From Bacteroidales bacterium UBA5219 (GTDB taxonomy: Bacteria > Bacteroidota > Bacteroidia > Bacteroidales > ML635J-15), in the NCBI GenBank assembly GCA_002412425.1, contig DHVB01000077.1, positions 1 through 64,000 on the forward strand: a stretch of DNA of 64,000 bases, given 5' to 3'. The position numbers and the translations under genes were made by a program. Position 1 is the first letter of the stretch, and every line of letters starts with the position of its first letter. The notes under the pieces were generated by a model, which saw only the letters and a list, made by a program, of their open reading frames with translations, did not search any database and had not been told where the DNA came from. Shown in pieces: positions 46,788-56,143 of this stretch.

Positions 46788-46828
46788 AGTTTAGAAGCAA
46801 TATCTTTTAGTTAGATATTTTCTAAACT
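46788..46828. terminator. bidirectional hairpin between convergent genes
   Basis: AGTTTAGAA (46788-46796) plus AATATC (46799-46804) pair with GATATT (46814-46819) plus TTCTAAACT (46820-46828). A two-base bulge interrupts the stem. It sits between the LPP20-like gene and the DUF3276 gene. Confidence 0.6.
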
Positions 46829-46864
46829 ATAATTAAAAACAAATAATCTAAATTAATTTAACAC

Positions 46865-47164
46865 TTAATTTTCTTCCTCTGTTTCTAAATCTTGTTCTTC
46901 AAAATATTCGGGTTTCTGTTCTTTAATATAACTCAAAGCCTGCTCATATCCTTCTATAAATTTACCAAAATCTTCCTTATATAAAAAGATTTTATGTTTC
47001 TGAAAATGAGAGTTCCCGTCATTACCAAACACTTTTTTACTCTCCGTAATTGTAAGATACAAATCATCTTGACGTGTTGATTTTATGTCAAAAAAATATG
47101 TTCTCCTCCCTGCACGAACCGAAACAGAATAAATTTCATCTCTTTTTTTCTCATTACTTTCCAT
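46865..47164 (-). CDS. DUF3276 family PUR-type nucleic-acid-binding protein
   Basis: A 99-residue protein resembling the bacterial Pur-alpha-like family. Features are the EIYSVSVRAGRRTYFFDIK strand pair near residues 10-28, DDLYLTITESKK and KIFLYKEDFGKFIEGYEQAL, with an acidic tail. PUR-fold proteins bind single-stranded DNA or RNA; the cellular role in Bacteroidota is not settled. It is a single-gene unit with its own well-formed promoter, divergent from nusB. Confidence 0.88.
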   Translation of the reverse strand: MESNEKKRDEIYSVSVRAGRRTYFFDIKSTRQDDLYLTITESKKVFGNDGNSHFQKHKIFLYKEDFGKFIEGYEQALSYIKEQKPEYFEEQDLETEEEN

Positions 47165-47187
47165 ACAAATCAGTTTTATTATTTATA

Positions 47188-47216
47188 CAAATATATTAAA
47201 TTTTTTAAAAAAACAA
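47188..47216 (-). promoter_or_regulatory. promoter of the DUF3276 gene
   Basis: On the minus strand TTG (47216-47214) and TATATTTG (47195-47188) are 18 bases apart. The -7 box lies 23 bases ahead of the ATG. Confidence 0.6.
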
Positions 47217-47268
47217 GAAATTATGAATATTTTTTTCCCAGTTAAAAAGTTTTATCCCTAATATTTAT

Positions 47269-47276
47269 TATTTTTG
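47269..47276 (+). promoter_or_regulatory. -7 box of nusB
   Basis: TATTTTTG lies 25 bases ahead of the nusB ATG. No -33 element is obvious. Confidence 0.4.
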
Positions 47277-47301
47277 CCTAAAATTTAAAAAGTACTTTAA
47301 A

Positions 47302-48249
47302 ATGATTAGTCGCAGATTGATTAGAATAAAAGCAATGCAAACTTATTATTCGTTTTTGCAAGATTCAGATTCCCAAAATTTAAACTCATTACAAAGAGAA
47401 TTAGAATACAACATCAAACAATCTTACTCCTTATTTATCCAACTACACTGCTTGCTAATAAACATTGCTGACTATGCTACTGAAAGGATTGAGATTGCTA
47501 AAAACAAACATATTAAGTCAGAAGCCGATTTGAATCCCAATACAAAATTTATAAATAATATAATTATAAATAATTTACACAAAGCTGATCAAGTAGAAAA
47601 AACTCTTAGAGATAAAACTTTTTCATGGAATGAAAATCCACATTTCATTAAAAACCTGTACGCAAAAATAATTTCTTCCCAATATTACATAGACTACATG
47701 AATAATGACGAAAGAAGTTATAAAGAAGATCTTAATATTATTAATAAAATTATCACAAAAATAATAATAGTTGATCCATTAATTAATGAAATTATTGAAG
47801 AGCATAGCATATATTGGAACGATGATCTTGAATTTTTAGCTAGTAATCTCATTGCAAATTTAAAAAAACATGATATAAAAACCATAGAAAATTATAAACT
47901 TCCACCAATATTCAAAAACCAAGAAGATGAAGATTTTGCTAATAAACTCATTAAAACAACAGCACTACATAGCTCTAACTATGATGAAATAATTCAACAA
48001 GCTTTAGAAAAATGGGAATTAGAAAGAATTGCACTTTTAGACAGAGTTCTTTTACATTTAGCATTAGCCGAAATTATGGAATTTCCAAACTTACCAGCTA
48101 AAGTAAGCATTAACGAATATATTGAAATTTCTAAATTTTATAGCACTAGTAAAAGTAGTGTTTTTATTAATGGAGTTTTAGATAAAATATATTTAGAACT
48201 AAAAAGTTCGGGAAAACTAAATAAAAGTGGTTTAGGTTTAGTTGAATAA
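47302..48249 (+). CDS. nusB: transcription antitermination protein NusB (long form)
   Basis: The 315 residues are more than double the E. coli length (139). The start SRRLIRIKAMQTYYSF is a NusB N-terminus. The real NusB core is mostly at the C-terminus (about 205-300), with WELERIALLDRVLLHLALAE and VSINEYIEISKFY...SSVFINGVLDKI. The middle is a Bacteroidota-specific helical insert. NusB binds boxA RNA with NusE in rRNA antitermination. It heads the series DUF1573, yajC, ybbR-like and coaE; a separate -7 box precedes DUF1573. Confidence 0.93.
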   Translation: MISRRLIRIKAMQTYYSFLQDSDSQNLNSLQRELEYNIKQSYSLFIQLHCLLINIADYATERIEIAKNKHIKSEADLNPNTKFINNIIINNLHKADQVEKTLRDKTFSWNENPHFIKNLYAKIISSQYYIDYMNNDERSYKEDLNIINKIITKIIIVDPLINEIIEEHSIYWNDDLEFLASNLIANLKKHDIKTIENYKLPPIFKNQEDEDFANKLIKTTALHSSNYDEIIQQALEKWELERIALLDRVLLHLALAEIMEFPNLPAKVSINEYIEISKFYSTSKSSVFINGVLDKIYLELKSSGKLNKSGLGLVE

Positions 48250-48302
48250 GATTTTAAATTCCAAAAATATAGTTAAAATAAATGAAAGTTAATTTATTTT
48301 AT

Positions 48303-48310
48303 TAACTTTG
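48303..48310 (+). promoter_or_regulatory. -7 box of the DUF1573-yajC operon
   Basis: TAACTTTG matches TAnnTTTG, 20 bases ahead of the ATG at 48331. Confidence 0.5.
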
Positions 48311-48330
48311 CACACTATTATTTTAGACTT

Positions 48331-48783
48331 ATGAAAGCCAATATATTAATAATATTAAGTTTAGTTGTACTGAGTTTAGTTGCATGCAATAATAAAAACA
48401 GCAAAAAAACTGGTGGTGAATATAATATTATAAACACTGAATCTGCTGATGGCAATACCAATAGCAACTTACTACCTATAATAAAATTTGATGAATTGGA
48501 ATTTAATCTTGGTACAGTAATTCAAGGAGAAGTTGTTTCGCACACTTTTTATTTTACCAATACAGGAAAAGGTAATTTAATAATATCAAATGTAAAAGCT
48601 TCTTGTGGTTGCACTGTCCCAAAGTGGTCAAAAGAGCCTATTAAACCTAATGCTGAAGGAAGTGTTGAACTTGTTTTTGACACTGCAAACAGAGAAGGAA
48701 AACAAATTAAATCGGCAAAAGTATATTCTAATACTGAGCCAAATACAACAGAATTAATAATTAGATGTGAAATAATAAAATAA
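48331..48783 (+). CDS. DUF1573 domain lipoprotein
   Basis: A 150-residue lipoprotein (lipobox SLVAC, Cys near 19). A single DUF1573 domain, an ASPM/Hydin-like beta-sandwich, starts at DELEFNLGTVIQGEVVSHTF. It includes the signature NVKASCGCTVPKWS. The function is unknown, and the gene is very frequent in Bacteroidota. It precedes yajC by 28 bases. Confidence 0.9.
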   Translation: MKANILIILSLVVLSLVACNNKNSKKTGGEYNIINTESADGNTNSNLLPIIKFDELEFNLGTVIQGEVVSHTFYFTNTGKGNLIISNVKASCGCTVPKWSKEPIKPNAEGSVELVFDTANREGKQIKSAKVYSNTEPNTTELIIRCEIIK

Positions 48784-48811
48784 ATAATTAATAACTTAAA
48801 AAATTAAAACT

Positions 48812-49123
48812 ATGAATACTATTTTTTTACAAGCGAGCCAACAACAAAATCCATATATGACTCCTATATTTCTCGTTCTTTTAATTGTTGTCTTTTACTT
48901 TTTTATGATACGCCCACAAATGAAAAGACAAAAAGAAATGAGAAAATTTAGAGAAGGATTACAAAAAGGTGATAAAGTAATTACCGCAGGTGGAATTTAT
49001 GGAAAAATCGTTGAAGTTCAAGACAATTACTTATTTGTAGAAATTGATACTAACGTTAAAATTAAAGTTGACAAAGGTTCTGTAGTTGCTTCTCCAGAAG
49101 ACATTCAACAACAGCAAAAATAA
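48812..49123 (+). CDS. yajC: preprotein translocase subunit YajC
   Basis: A 103-residue single-pass inner-membrane protein. A helix at about 16-34 is followed by MIRPQMKRQKEMRKF and the cytoplasmic domain LQKGDKVITAGGIYGKIVEV. It is the accessory subunit of the SecDF-YajC complex that aids protein export. The ybbR-like gene begins 9 bases after its stop. Confidence 0.95.
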   Translation: MNTIFLQASQQQNPYMTPIFLVLLIVVFYFFMIRPQMKRQKEMRKFREGLQKGDKVITAGGIYGKIVEVQDNYLFVEIDTNVKIKVDKGSVVASPEDIQQQQK

Positions 49124-49132
49124 TTGTACTTG

Positions 49133-49618
49133 ATGGAAGAAGTAGCTGATAAACTCAAAAATAAAGGTGGATTTATTTCTAAAAAATTTAAAAATCCAAA
49201 TGTTTTTGTTTTTTTATTATTTGTACTTATTTCAACAGCTTTATGGTTTCTAAACTACATAAACAAAGAACATTCTACTACAATTAAAGTAGCATATCAA
49301 TTTAACAACCTTCCAAACAATATTGTTTTAAGTCAAGAAAATCCGAAAGAATTAAATATTAAAATAAAGGGATACGGCTATAATCTTATAAAAGAGAATT
49401 TTAAAAGAAAACAAGTAGCTGTTAAAATAGATTTTGCGCAAGACAATAAACAACTCAAGCTAAATAAGCTACCAAAGAATAAAAACAAAAAATTTATCCT
49501 TAGCTCTGAATTGAGTTCATTTTTCAGTAATAAATTTGACGAAAGCTTAACCATTATAGACATTTCTCCTGACACCATATTTTTCGAAAACGTCCCAACA
49601 CAATCAAGATCTAAATAA
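49133..49618 (+). CDS. YbbR-like (CdaR-type) membrane protein
   Basis: A 161-residue protein with one helix (about 23-42; VFLLFVLISTALWFLNYI) and a periplasmic YbbR-like region. The YbbR-like pattern (VAYQFNNLPNNIVLSQENPKELNIKIKGYG) is found in regulators of diadenylate cyclase, but no cdaA is adjacent. Several repeats of the domain are usual; here only one is convincing. ATG 49133 is chosen over the TTG at 49124. Confidence 0.75.
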   Translation: MEEVADKLKNKGGFISKKFKNPNVFVFLLFVLISTALWFLNYINKEHSTTIKVAYQFNNLPNNIVLSQENPKELNIKIKGYGYNLIKENFKRKQVAVKIDFAQDNKQLKLNKLPKNKNKKFILSSELSSFFSNKFDESLTIIDISPDTIFFENVPTQSRSK

Positions 49619-49642
49619 AACTTTTGTATTTTTACGCAAGGC

Positions 49643-50239
49643 ATGATTAAAATAGGCATAACAGGTTTAATAGGTTCTGGCAAAACAACTATTTCACAAA
49701 TTTTTGAAATACTTGAAATACCAATTTATAACACCGATTTGCGAGCAAAAGAATTAATGCACGAAGACTACGAAATTAAAGAAAAAATTATTCAAAATTT
49801 TGGCTCAAACTCCTATATTGATAATAGTTTAAACAAAGAATATATTTCTAAAATAATTTTCTCAGACAACAATGCTAGAAACATAATTAATTCTATAGTC
49901 CACCCAAAAGTTATTGATGATTTTAAAAATTGGTTAATTGAAAAAAATAATGAAAATTACAAAATAGCTGGTATTGAGTCAGCTTTACTTTACCAAGCTA
50001 ATATTCACAAAATTTTAGATTACATCATTTTAGTAAGCAGTAATGACGATACTTTAAGTAACAGAATAATGAAACGTGATAATATTTCTCAAAAACAAGC
50101 ATTATTAAAAATTAAAACACAAAAAGCTGAACTAGTACAAAACTATAAAGTTGATTATGAAATAAAAAACGACAAAACTGAGTCTATTTTATTACAGACT
50201 TTAAATATTTTAAACAAATTAGATTTAGCTACTAAATAA
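49643..50239 (+). CDS. coaE: dephospho-CoA kinase
   Basis: Catalyses the last step of coenzyme A synthesis, ATP-dependent phosphorylation of dephospho-CoA. The 198 residues have the P-loop GLIGSGKTT (8-16), the substrate motif NTDLRAKEL near residue 33 and the conserved IVHPKV near 94. The lid region is RIMKRDNISQKQA. The gene after it starts one base past its stop, suggesting a shared transcript. Confidence 0.93.
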   Translation: MIKIGITGLIGSGKTTISQIFEILEIPIYNTDLRAKELMHEDYEIKEKIIQNFGSNSYIDNSLNKEYISKIIFSDNNARNIINSIVHPKVIDDFKNWLIEKNNENYKIAGIESALLYQANIHKILDYIILVSSNDDTLSNRIMKRDNISQKQALLKIKTQKAELVQNYKVDYEIKNDKTESILLQTLNILNKLDLATK

Positions 50240-50968
50240 ATGAGTGGAATGTTTAAATATATAGGTGGATTTTTGGGCTGGTTATTTGGCGGATGTATTG
50301 GTGGAGTAATCGGTTTTTTTATTGGTTTTTTTATTGACTCAATAAGTGTCAACAAATCTCACTTCCAAGAGATGCCCCAAAGCTCATACAGAAATGATTT
50401 CATATTAAGTCTTTTAACCTTAACTGCTGCAATTATGAAAGCAGATGGTGTAGTTAAAAAGTCAGAATTAGAATATGTAAAACAATTTTTAAGAGCAAAT
50501 TTTGGAGTTCAACAAACTAAAGAAGCTTTACAAACATTAAAAGAATTATTAGATTCCAACATTGATTTAGATAATGTTTGCACCAAGATACAATACAGTA
50601 TGCAACATGCTACTAAATTGCAAATACTTCACTACCTTTTTGGCATTGCTAATGCTGATGGCATACTTCATAAAAATGAAATATACTTATTAGAACAAAT
50701 TGCTTTAAAAATTGGACTTTCAACTAGCGATTTCAATTCAATAAAATCAATGTTTATTGAAGACACTGATTCGGCTTATAGTATTTTAGGGGTTTCTAAA
50801 TCTGCTAGCGACGAAGAATTGAAAAAAGCATACAGAGCAATGGCTATACAACATCACCCCGACAAAGTTGCAAATTTAGGCGAAGATGTGCAAAATGCAG
50901 CTAAACAAAAATTCCAAAAAATAAATGAAGCCTGGGAAAAAATAAAAAAAGAAAGAGGAATAAAATAG
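50240..50968 (+). CDS. TerB-DnaJ co-chaperone-like membrane protein (DjlA-type)
   Basis: The 242 residues begin with a Gly-rich membrane hairpin (about 6-30). A TerB-like alpha-helical domain follows (about 50-165; TAAIMKADGVVKKSELEYVKQFL), then a J domain (about 174-242). The HPD motif is in IQHHPDKVANL near 212. The order matches DjlA, a membrane-anchored co-chaperone that recruits DnaK. The J domain is near the C-terminus, with the usual YSILGVSKSASDEELKKAYR. Confidence 0.9.
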   Translation: MSGMFKYIGGFLGWLFGGCIGGVIGFFIGFFIDSISVNKSHFQEMPQSSYRNDFILSLLTLTAAIMKADGVVKKSELEYVKQFLRANFGVQQTKEALQTLKELLDSNIDLDNVCTKIQYSMQHATKLQILHYLFGIANADGILHKNEIYLLEQIALKIGLSTSDFNSIKSMFIEDTDSAYSILGVSKSASDEELKKAYRAMAIQHHPDKVANLGEDVQNAAKQKFQKINEAWEKIKKERGIK

Positions 50969-50981
50969 AATTTTACAAATT

Positions 50982-53066
50982 TTATCTCTCTGATTTAACA
51001 AGTTTTATAACCTTATTTTCATTTTCAGATTCTATTTTTAAAAAGTAAATACCCGCAGGAATATCTTTTACAAGTGATGAAATATCTATAAAATCAGAAC
51101 TATATTGTTTTCCAACTATTAACCTACCAGTATAGTCACTAATTTCAATTTTTAACAAATTATTATAATCGGAATTTTGAATATAAAGTTCATTTACAAA
51201 AGGATTTGGATAAACTTGAACGTTCAAATTACTCGAAATTTCAGGACTTAACACCGGTGCCTGTTCAATTTTCACATCATCAATATACATAGTTTTTCCA
51301 TCTCCAGCAACTGATTCAATTATTAAACGCAAATTATTAGTTTTCAATCTGTTTTTATTTATTAAAAAACTGTGAGTTTTCCAATCTTCTTCAGCAGGCA
51401 CATATCCACCATACGAAGAAACATAAGTAGATGTTAATGTAGATCCTGTAAAAAGATAAACAAGTTGTTTAGAATCTCCACAATGCGTACTAGTATAAAA
51501 GTAAAGATTATCGGGATTATTTCCATTAATTCGTCCATAAGCACATTTAAAACTAACTCTTAAATTTTCACTTGTATCTTCTATATATATATTTGGAAGA
51601 TGCACTCTATTTCTAGTATCTGAGTCCTTATTTCTATTAGAAATTCTCAATGATTTATTTCCAGAAAAGCTATAGTTTGCTCTTTCCCAATGGGAATTTC
51701 CTGCATTTTCAAATATGAAGTCATTAAAATACTCACCTTCTACTAATGGAAAAACAGAAGATTCAAAACTTTCGGTATAAGGCAAAGTTTTACCATGTTC
51801 GGGTTTATATACTTTAATGTAGTTTTCTCTTAGTTTAGTATCGCTACCACTTTCATTTTCAACAGTTAACGAAACGTCAAAAACTCCAGGTTCGTTATAA
51901 ACAACATGAGGATTTGCTTCATTTGAAAAACTTGGGCTTGCATTTTCCATATTCCAGCTATAAGTTCCTATAAAATCAGTATTATGGGACAAATCGTTAT
52001 ATACAACTGTTGTGCCTGTACATGTCATAGTTGTTTGTGTCATAAAATCAGAAATTGGTTCACAAATTTGTGGAACATAACCATCGTTAGTTCCTGTTGC
52101 AATTAAATTTGACTGAGTTTTTAGATTATTTCTATCTCCCACCCAATAATTTAAAGTTGCACGCATTACATCAGCTTGTCCTTTTGTAAACATTTTATAG
52201 CAATAAGAATATTCCATAAAATTTTGCACATTGTCTAAACTACCGCAAGTTACGGCTTCGAGATTACAAGAAGTGTGCCCTATAGTATTTGGGGTATCGT
52301 CAATTCCATCGTCATCATAACAATTATCTGCTAAACCTGGTTCATTTGAATTTCCCCAAGTATGAGGCAGGTTTAAATAATGTCCTGCTTCGTGAGTCAA
52401 AACACTTCCATGCCCATTATTACTTGTACCACTTACCCCCACATAATTATGTAATAAAATTATTCCATCACTTCCATCGGGAGCTGTTCCTGGATAATAA
52501 GACCACCCAGCAGCTCCATGTCCAAGAACTTTTACTGTCCATATATTCAAATATTTGTCGGGAGGCCATGTTGGCGAAGCTTCCTTAGCTGCTTCATAAC
52601 CAGCACTAGTAGCTTCAGAAGCAGTTCTAACCACACCAATAGTACAATTTCCCCAAGGGTCAATTCTTGCCAAACGAAATTCTATTTTAACATCAGCAGC
52701 AATTCCTTTAAAAGCAGGATGAATAGAAGCGGTATCTGAACGCATTTTTCTATAATCTTTATTCATTTGCTCAACAGCTCCAAGAATTTGTTCGTAAGAA
52801 ATATTTTCTTCCCCATAATTATGAACTACATGAAAAACCACAGGAATAACATAAACTTCTTCTCTATCAGATTTAGGATTATTTTTAATATACTCTTTCA
52901 CAAATTCATTAAGATACTGACGCTGATACAACAAGTTTGGATTTTCATCAACAAGTTTCCAATATATTTGATCAGTTAAACAATGCCAAGTCTCTTCTTC
53001 TTTTTCTTGTGAAAATAAATTGGTAAAAAGTCCTAAAACTATAAGTAGTGTTAAAAAATATTTCAT
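50982..53066 (-). CDS. T9SS-exported M43 metalloprotease with PKD domain
   Basis: A 694-residue secreted protease. A signal peptide (1-19, ending LFSQ) and a propeptide-like region precede the catalytic domain. The zinc motif HEAGHYLNLPH is at about 221-231 with the third ligand His, and the Met-turn lies in FMEYSYCYKMF. A PKD domain (about 345-420) and a jelly-roll segment (about 430-600, LPYTESFES) follow. The end (VQVYPNPFVNELYIQN ... AGIYFLKIESENENKVIKLVKSE) is a T9SS type A sorting domain. It is a single-gene unit with a TAAATTTG box upstream (53102-53095). Confidence 0.92.
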   Translation of the reverse strand: MKYFLTLLIVLGLFTNLFSQEKEEETWHCLTDQIYWKLVDENPNLLYQRQYLNEFVKEYIKNNPKSDREEVYVIPVVFHVVHNYGEENISYEQILGAVEQMNKDYRKMRSDTASIHPAFKGIAADVKIEFRLARIDPWGNCTIGVVRTASEATSAGYEAAKEASPTWPPDKYLNIWTVKVLGHGAAGWSYYPGTAPDGSDGIILLHNYVGVSGTSNNGHGSVLTHEAGHYLNLPHTWGNSNEPGLADNCYDDDGIDDTPNTIGHTSCNLEAVTCGSLDNVQNFMEYSYCYKMFTKGQADVMRATLNYWVGDRNNLKTQSNLIATGTNDGYVPQICEPISDFMTQTTMTCTGTTVVYNDLSHNTDFIGTYSWNMENASPSFSNEANPHVVYNEPGVFDVSLTVENESGSDTKLRENYIKVYKPEHGKTLPYTESFESSVFPLVEGEYFNDFIFENAGNSHWERANYSFSGNKSLRISNRNKDSDTRNRVHLPNIYIEDTSENLRVSFKCAYGRINGNNPDNLYFYTSTHCGDSKQLVYLFTGSTLTSTYVSSYGGYVPAEEDWKTHSFLINKNRLKTNNLRLIIESVAGDGKTMYIDDVKIEQAPVLSPEISSNLNVQVYPNPFVNELYIQNSDYNNLLKIEISDYTGRLIVGKQYSSDFIDISSLVKDIPAGIYFLKIESENENKVIKLVKSER

Positions 53067-53197
53067 TTTAAAAATTATTAAAATTTACATATTACAAATT
53101 TACTACAAAAAAATAAATATAATTTAAGTTTCTACTTATTTTAGTAAATATTTAACTTTTGCAAACATTTTAGTTTAAGGTTTTATACTAATTTTAA

Positions 53198-53205
53198 TAA
53201 CTTTG
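53198..53205 (+). promoter_or_regulatory. -7 box of uvrB
   Basis: TAACTTTG is 17 bases ahead of the GTG start, so the leader is short. This placement supports the GTG start. Confidence 0.5.
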
Positions 53206-53222
53206 CAATTATTTTAAAAACT

Positions 53223-55244
53223 GTGGCTTATAAATTAATATCAGAATACAAACCAACTGGCGACCAGCCCGAAGCTATAGAACAATTATCTAAAGGCATT
53301 GCTTCTGGTTTAAAACATCAAACTTTATTAGGTGTTACGGGAAGTGGTAAGACTTTTACTATAGCCAATGTTATTGCTAATTTTGATCGTCAAGTTTTAG
53401 TTTTAAGTCATAACAAAACTCTTGCAGCTCAACTTTATTTAGAATTTAAAGAGTTTTTCCCTGAAAATGCAGTTGAATATTTTGTGTCATACTACGATTA
53501 TTATCAACCCGAAGCATACATGCCAATTACAGATACTTATATTGAAAAAGATCTTTCAATAAATGATGAAATTGAAAAACTAAGATTAAGTACTTCATCG
53601 GCTTTACTTTCGGGAAGAAAAGATGTTATTGTCGTTAGCTCTGTTTCGTGTATTTATGGAATTGGAAATCCTGATGATTTTCATGCAAATACTTTACAAA
53701 TAAATATTGGGCAAAAATATGGTCGAGATATTTTATTAAGGCATTTGGTTGATGCTCTGTATTTTAGATCGGATATTGATTTTAAAAGAGGAAGTTTTAG
53801 AGTAAAAGGCGATACAGTTGATGTTTTTTTAGCCTATCACGATATTGCTATAAGAATAATTTTTTGGGACGAAGAAGTTGAAGAAATATATTCTTTCGAA
53901 CCTTATTCTGGGGAAAAAATAGATAATATAGAAACTGCGAAAATTTATCCTGCAAATATTTTTGTTACAACAAAAGAAAGAATAAACCAAGCTATAATTC
54001 AAATTCAGGACGATATGATGGCTCAAGTTGAGTACTTCAAAAACATGGGAAAAACTTTGGAGGCAAAACGCTTAAAAGAAAGAGTTAGCTATGATATTGA
54101 AATGATTAGAGAGCTTGGTCATTGCAGTGGAATAGAAAATTATTCGCGTTATTTTGATGGAAGAAAACCAGGTACTCGCCCCTTCTGCCTGATTGATTAT
54201 TTTTCAAAAGATTTTATTACTGTAATTGATGAAAGCCATGTTACCATTCCTCAAATTGGTGCTATGTATGGTGGCGACAGGTCAAGAAAAGAAAATTTAG
54301 TAAATTATGGCTTTAGACTTCCTGCTGCAATAGATAACCGACCACTTAAATTTGAAGAATTTGAATCTTTAATGAACCAAACCATTTATGTAAGTGCTAC
54401 TCCTGCAAATTATGAATTGGAAAAATCAGAAGGAGTTATAGTTGAACAAGTTATTCGCCCTACAGGTTTATTAGATCCAATTATAGAAGTAAGACCCTCA
54501 TTAAATCAAATTGATGATTTAATGAACGAAATTAATATTAGAATAGAAAAAAACGAAAGAACTCTTGTTACAACTCTAACAAAAAGAATGGCAGAAGAAT
54601 TGAACAAATATTTTTTAAGATTTAATTTGAATTGTAAATACATTCATTCTGATGTTGAGACTATAGAAAGAGTTGAAATTTTAGCTGAATTACGCTCTGG
54701 GAAAATTGATGTTTTAATAGGTGTGAATTTGCTTAGAGAAGGTTTAGACTTGCCTGAAGTTTCATTAGTTGCAATAATTGATGCTGATAAAGAAGGTTTT
54801 TTACGTTCAGAAAGGTCATTAACTCAAACTGCCGGAAGAGCAGCAAGACATTTGAATGGAAAAGTTATTATGTATGCTGATAAAATTACAAATTCAATGC
54901 AAAAAACAATTGACGAAACAAACAGACGTAGAGAAAAGCAATTAAAATACAATGAAAAACATAATATCACACCTAGTCAAATTATAAAAGCACAAAGAGA
55001 AATTATTGGTAAAAAAGCTGAATATTATTCTCCTGACGAAAGCAAAGATATTGAAACACTAATTGCTGCTGACCCAATAGTACAATACATGACAGTACCA
55101 GAGCTTGAAAAAACTATTAAAAATACAAAAAAACTAATGCAAGAAGCCTCTTCAAACTTAGATTTTGTTGAAGCAGCAAGACTTAGAGACGAAATGTATG
55201 CTTATGAAAAGCTTTTAGAAAAATTAAAACAAAAAAACTACTAA
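53223..55244 (+). CDS. uvrB: excinuclease ABC subunit UvrB
   Basis: The DNA-damage verification helicase of nucleotide excision repair, which works with UvrA and UvrC. The 673 residues are the normal length. Walker A GVTGSGKT is at 37-44, and the beta-hairpin motif YYDYYQPEAYMP lies near 95. The DEAD-like DESHVTIPQIG lies near 337, the helicase motif TAGRAARH near 536, and the C-terminal UVR domain (DFVEAARLRDEM) near 651. The start codon is GTG. The uvrB end is only 8 bases from the convergent ablB-like gene. Confidence 0.97.
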   Translation: MAYKLISEYKPTGDQPEAIEQLSKGIASGLKHQTLLGVTGSGKTFTIANVIANFDRQVLVLSHNKTLAAQLYLEFKEFFPENAVEYFVSYYDYYQPEAYMPITDTYIEKDLSINDEIEKLRLSTSSALLSGRKDVIVVSSVSCIYGIGNPDDFHANTLQINIGQKYGRDILLRHLVDALYFRSDIDFKRGSFRVKGDTVDVFLAYHDIAIRIIFWDEEVEEIYSFEPYSGEKIDNIETAKIYPANIFVTTKERINQAIIQIQDDMMAQVEYFKNMGKTLEAKRLKERVSYDIEMIRELGHCSGIENYSRYFDGRKPGTRPFCLIDYFSKDFITVIDESHVTIPQIGAMYGGDRSRKENLVNYGFRLPAAIDNRPLKFEEFESLMNQTIYVSATPANYELEKSEGVIVEQVIRPTGLLDPIIEVRPSLNQIDDLMNEINIRIEKNERTLVTTLTKRMAEELNKYFLRFNLNCKYIHSDVETIERVEILAELRSGKIDVLIGVNLLREGLDLPEVSLVAIIDADKEGFLRSERSLTQTAGRAARHLNGKVIMYADKITNSMQKTIDETNRRREKQLKYNEKHNITPSQIIKAQREIIGKKAEYYSPDESKDIETLIAADPIVQYMTVPELEKTIKNTKKLMQEASSNLDFVEAARLRDEMYAYEKLLEKLKQKNY

Positions 55245-55252
55245 GTCAATAA

Positions 55253-56143
55253 TTAGTTCAAATGCTTATAATAAATATTCATGCTTTCGATTTGCCCTGC
55301 TATATGTGTATTGTTTACTAAAGTTCCACTATATTTATACGAAGCATTTAAAAGAGTTTTATTCATTCCTAACTCTGATAATCTTGCAACTGCATAAGCT
55401 GTTTTTATATTTTTTTGCTTTAAATTTTCTTCTGTAAACTTCAATAAATGAAATGCAAATCTTTTACCTCTATATTCTGGAAGCACTGCAAAATCGGTTA
55501 CTTCTGCATGTTTTTCTTTATGGTTAATTTCTGCTCCCGACAAACCAACTATTCTATCTCCGTCCCAAATTCCGAAATGGAACAACCGGTTTTCTTGTAT
55601 TCCTTTAAGTATATTTTCAGTTTCTATAGGAAAAGGATAAGACGCAAATGTTTGTTGTAATATTTTTGCTATTTCATCTGCATGAGATTCGTTTAATGAT
55701 TCCATTCTAAAATTTTGCAATTTCTCATAATTATCTTCAACTTCAGTAATTTCCAATAAATCGGAAAATAATCCTAATTGCTTTCTTGGAGTTTTAGCAC
55801 GTTGTTCTGTGAGAAATTTCGAAACCATAATACAATCAGTTTTACCATCAAAAAATTTAGGAACATAAGCTTCAACTTTATAACCACTTAATATAAAATC
55901 TGGTAAATCATCTGTGCGAATTAGACAAATAATTTTACTATAAGAATTTTCTTCAGCTAAATTTTCTATTTCAGCTATTATTTCATAATTGTCATCTTCA
56001 GGATTCAAACTCAATAAGATAACTCTATCATTTAGTTTTCCATGCTGTATAATTGATTTTCCAAGTTTTTCAATTTTATCACTTTTTCTTTTTTTTATAA
56101 TTTTTTCTTTTGCCTTCATCTCTTTAAATAATATATCATTCAT
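55253..56143 (-). CDS. ablB: putative beta-lysine N6-acetyltransferase (AblB-like)
   Basis: The 296 residues combine an N-terminal region typical of AblB (GKLNDRVILLSLNPED near 43, FILSGYKVEAYVPKF near 104) with a C-terminal GNAT fold (VTDFAVLPEYRGKRFAFHLL). AblB acetylates beta-lysine to the osmolyte N-epsilon-acetyl-beta-lysine. Its usual partner AblA, lysine 2,3-aminomutase, is not in the window. ATG 56143 is chosen; a TTG further upstream adds ten hydrophobic residues unlike the family. The specific substrate should be treated as probable only. Confidence 0.78.
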   Translation of the reverse strand: MNDILFKEMKAKEKIIKKRKSDKIEKLGKSIIQHGKLNDRVILLSLNPEDDNYEIIAEIENLAEENSYSKIICLIRTDDLPDFILSGYKVEAYVPKFFDGKTDCIMVSKFLTEQRAKTPRKQLGLFSDLLEITEVEDNYEKLQNFRMESLNESHADEIAKILQQTFASYPFPIETENILKGIQENRLFHFGIWDGDRIVGLSGAEINHKEKHAEVTDFAVLPEYRGKRFAFHLLKFTEENLKQKNIKTAYAVARLSELGMNKTLLNASYKYSGTLVNNTHIAGQIESMNIYYKHLN

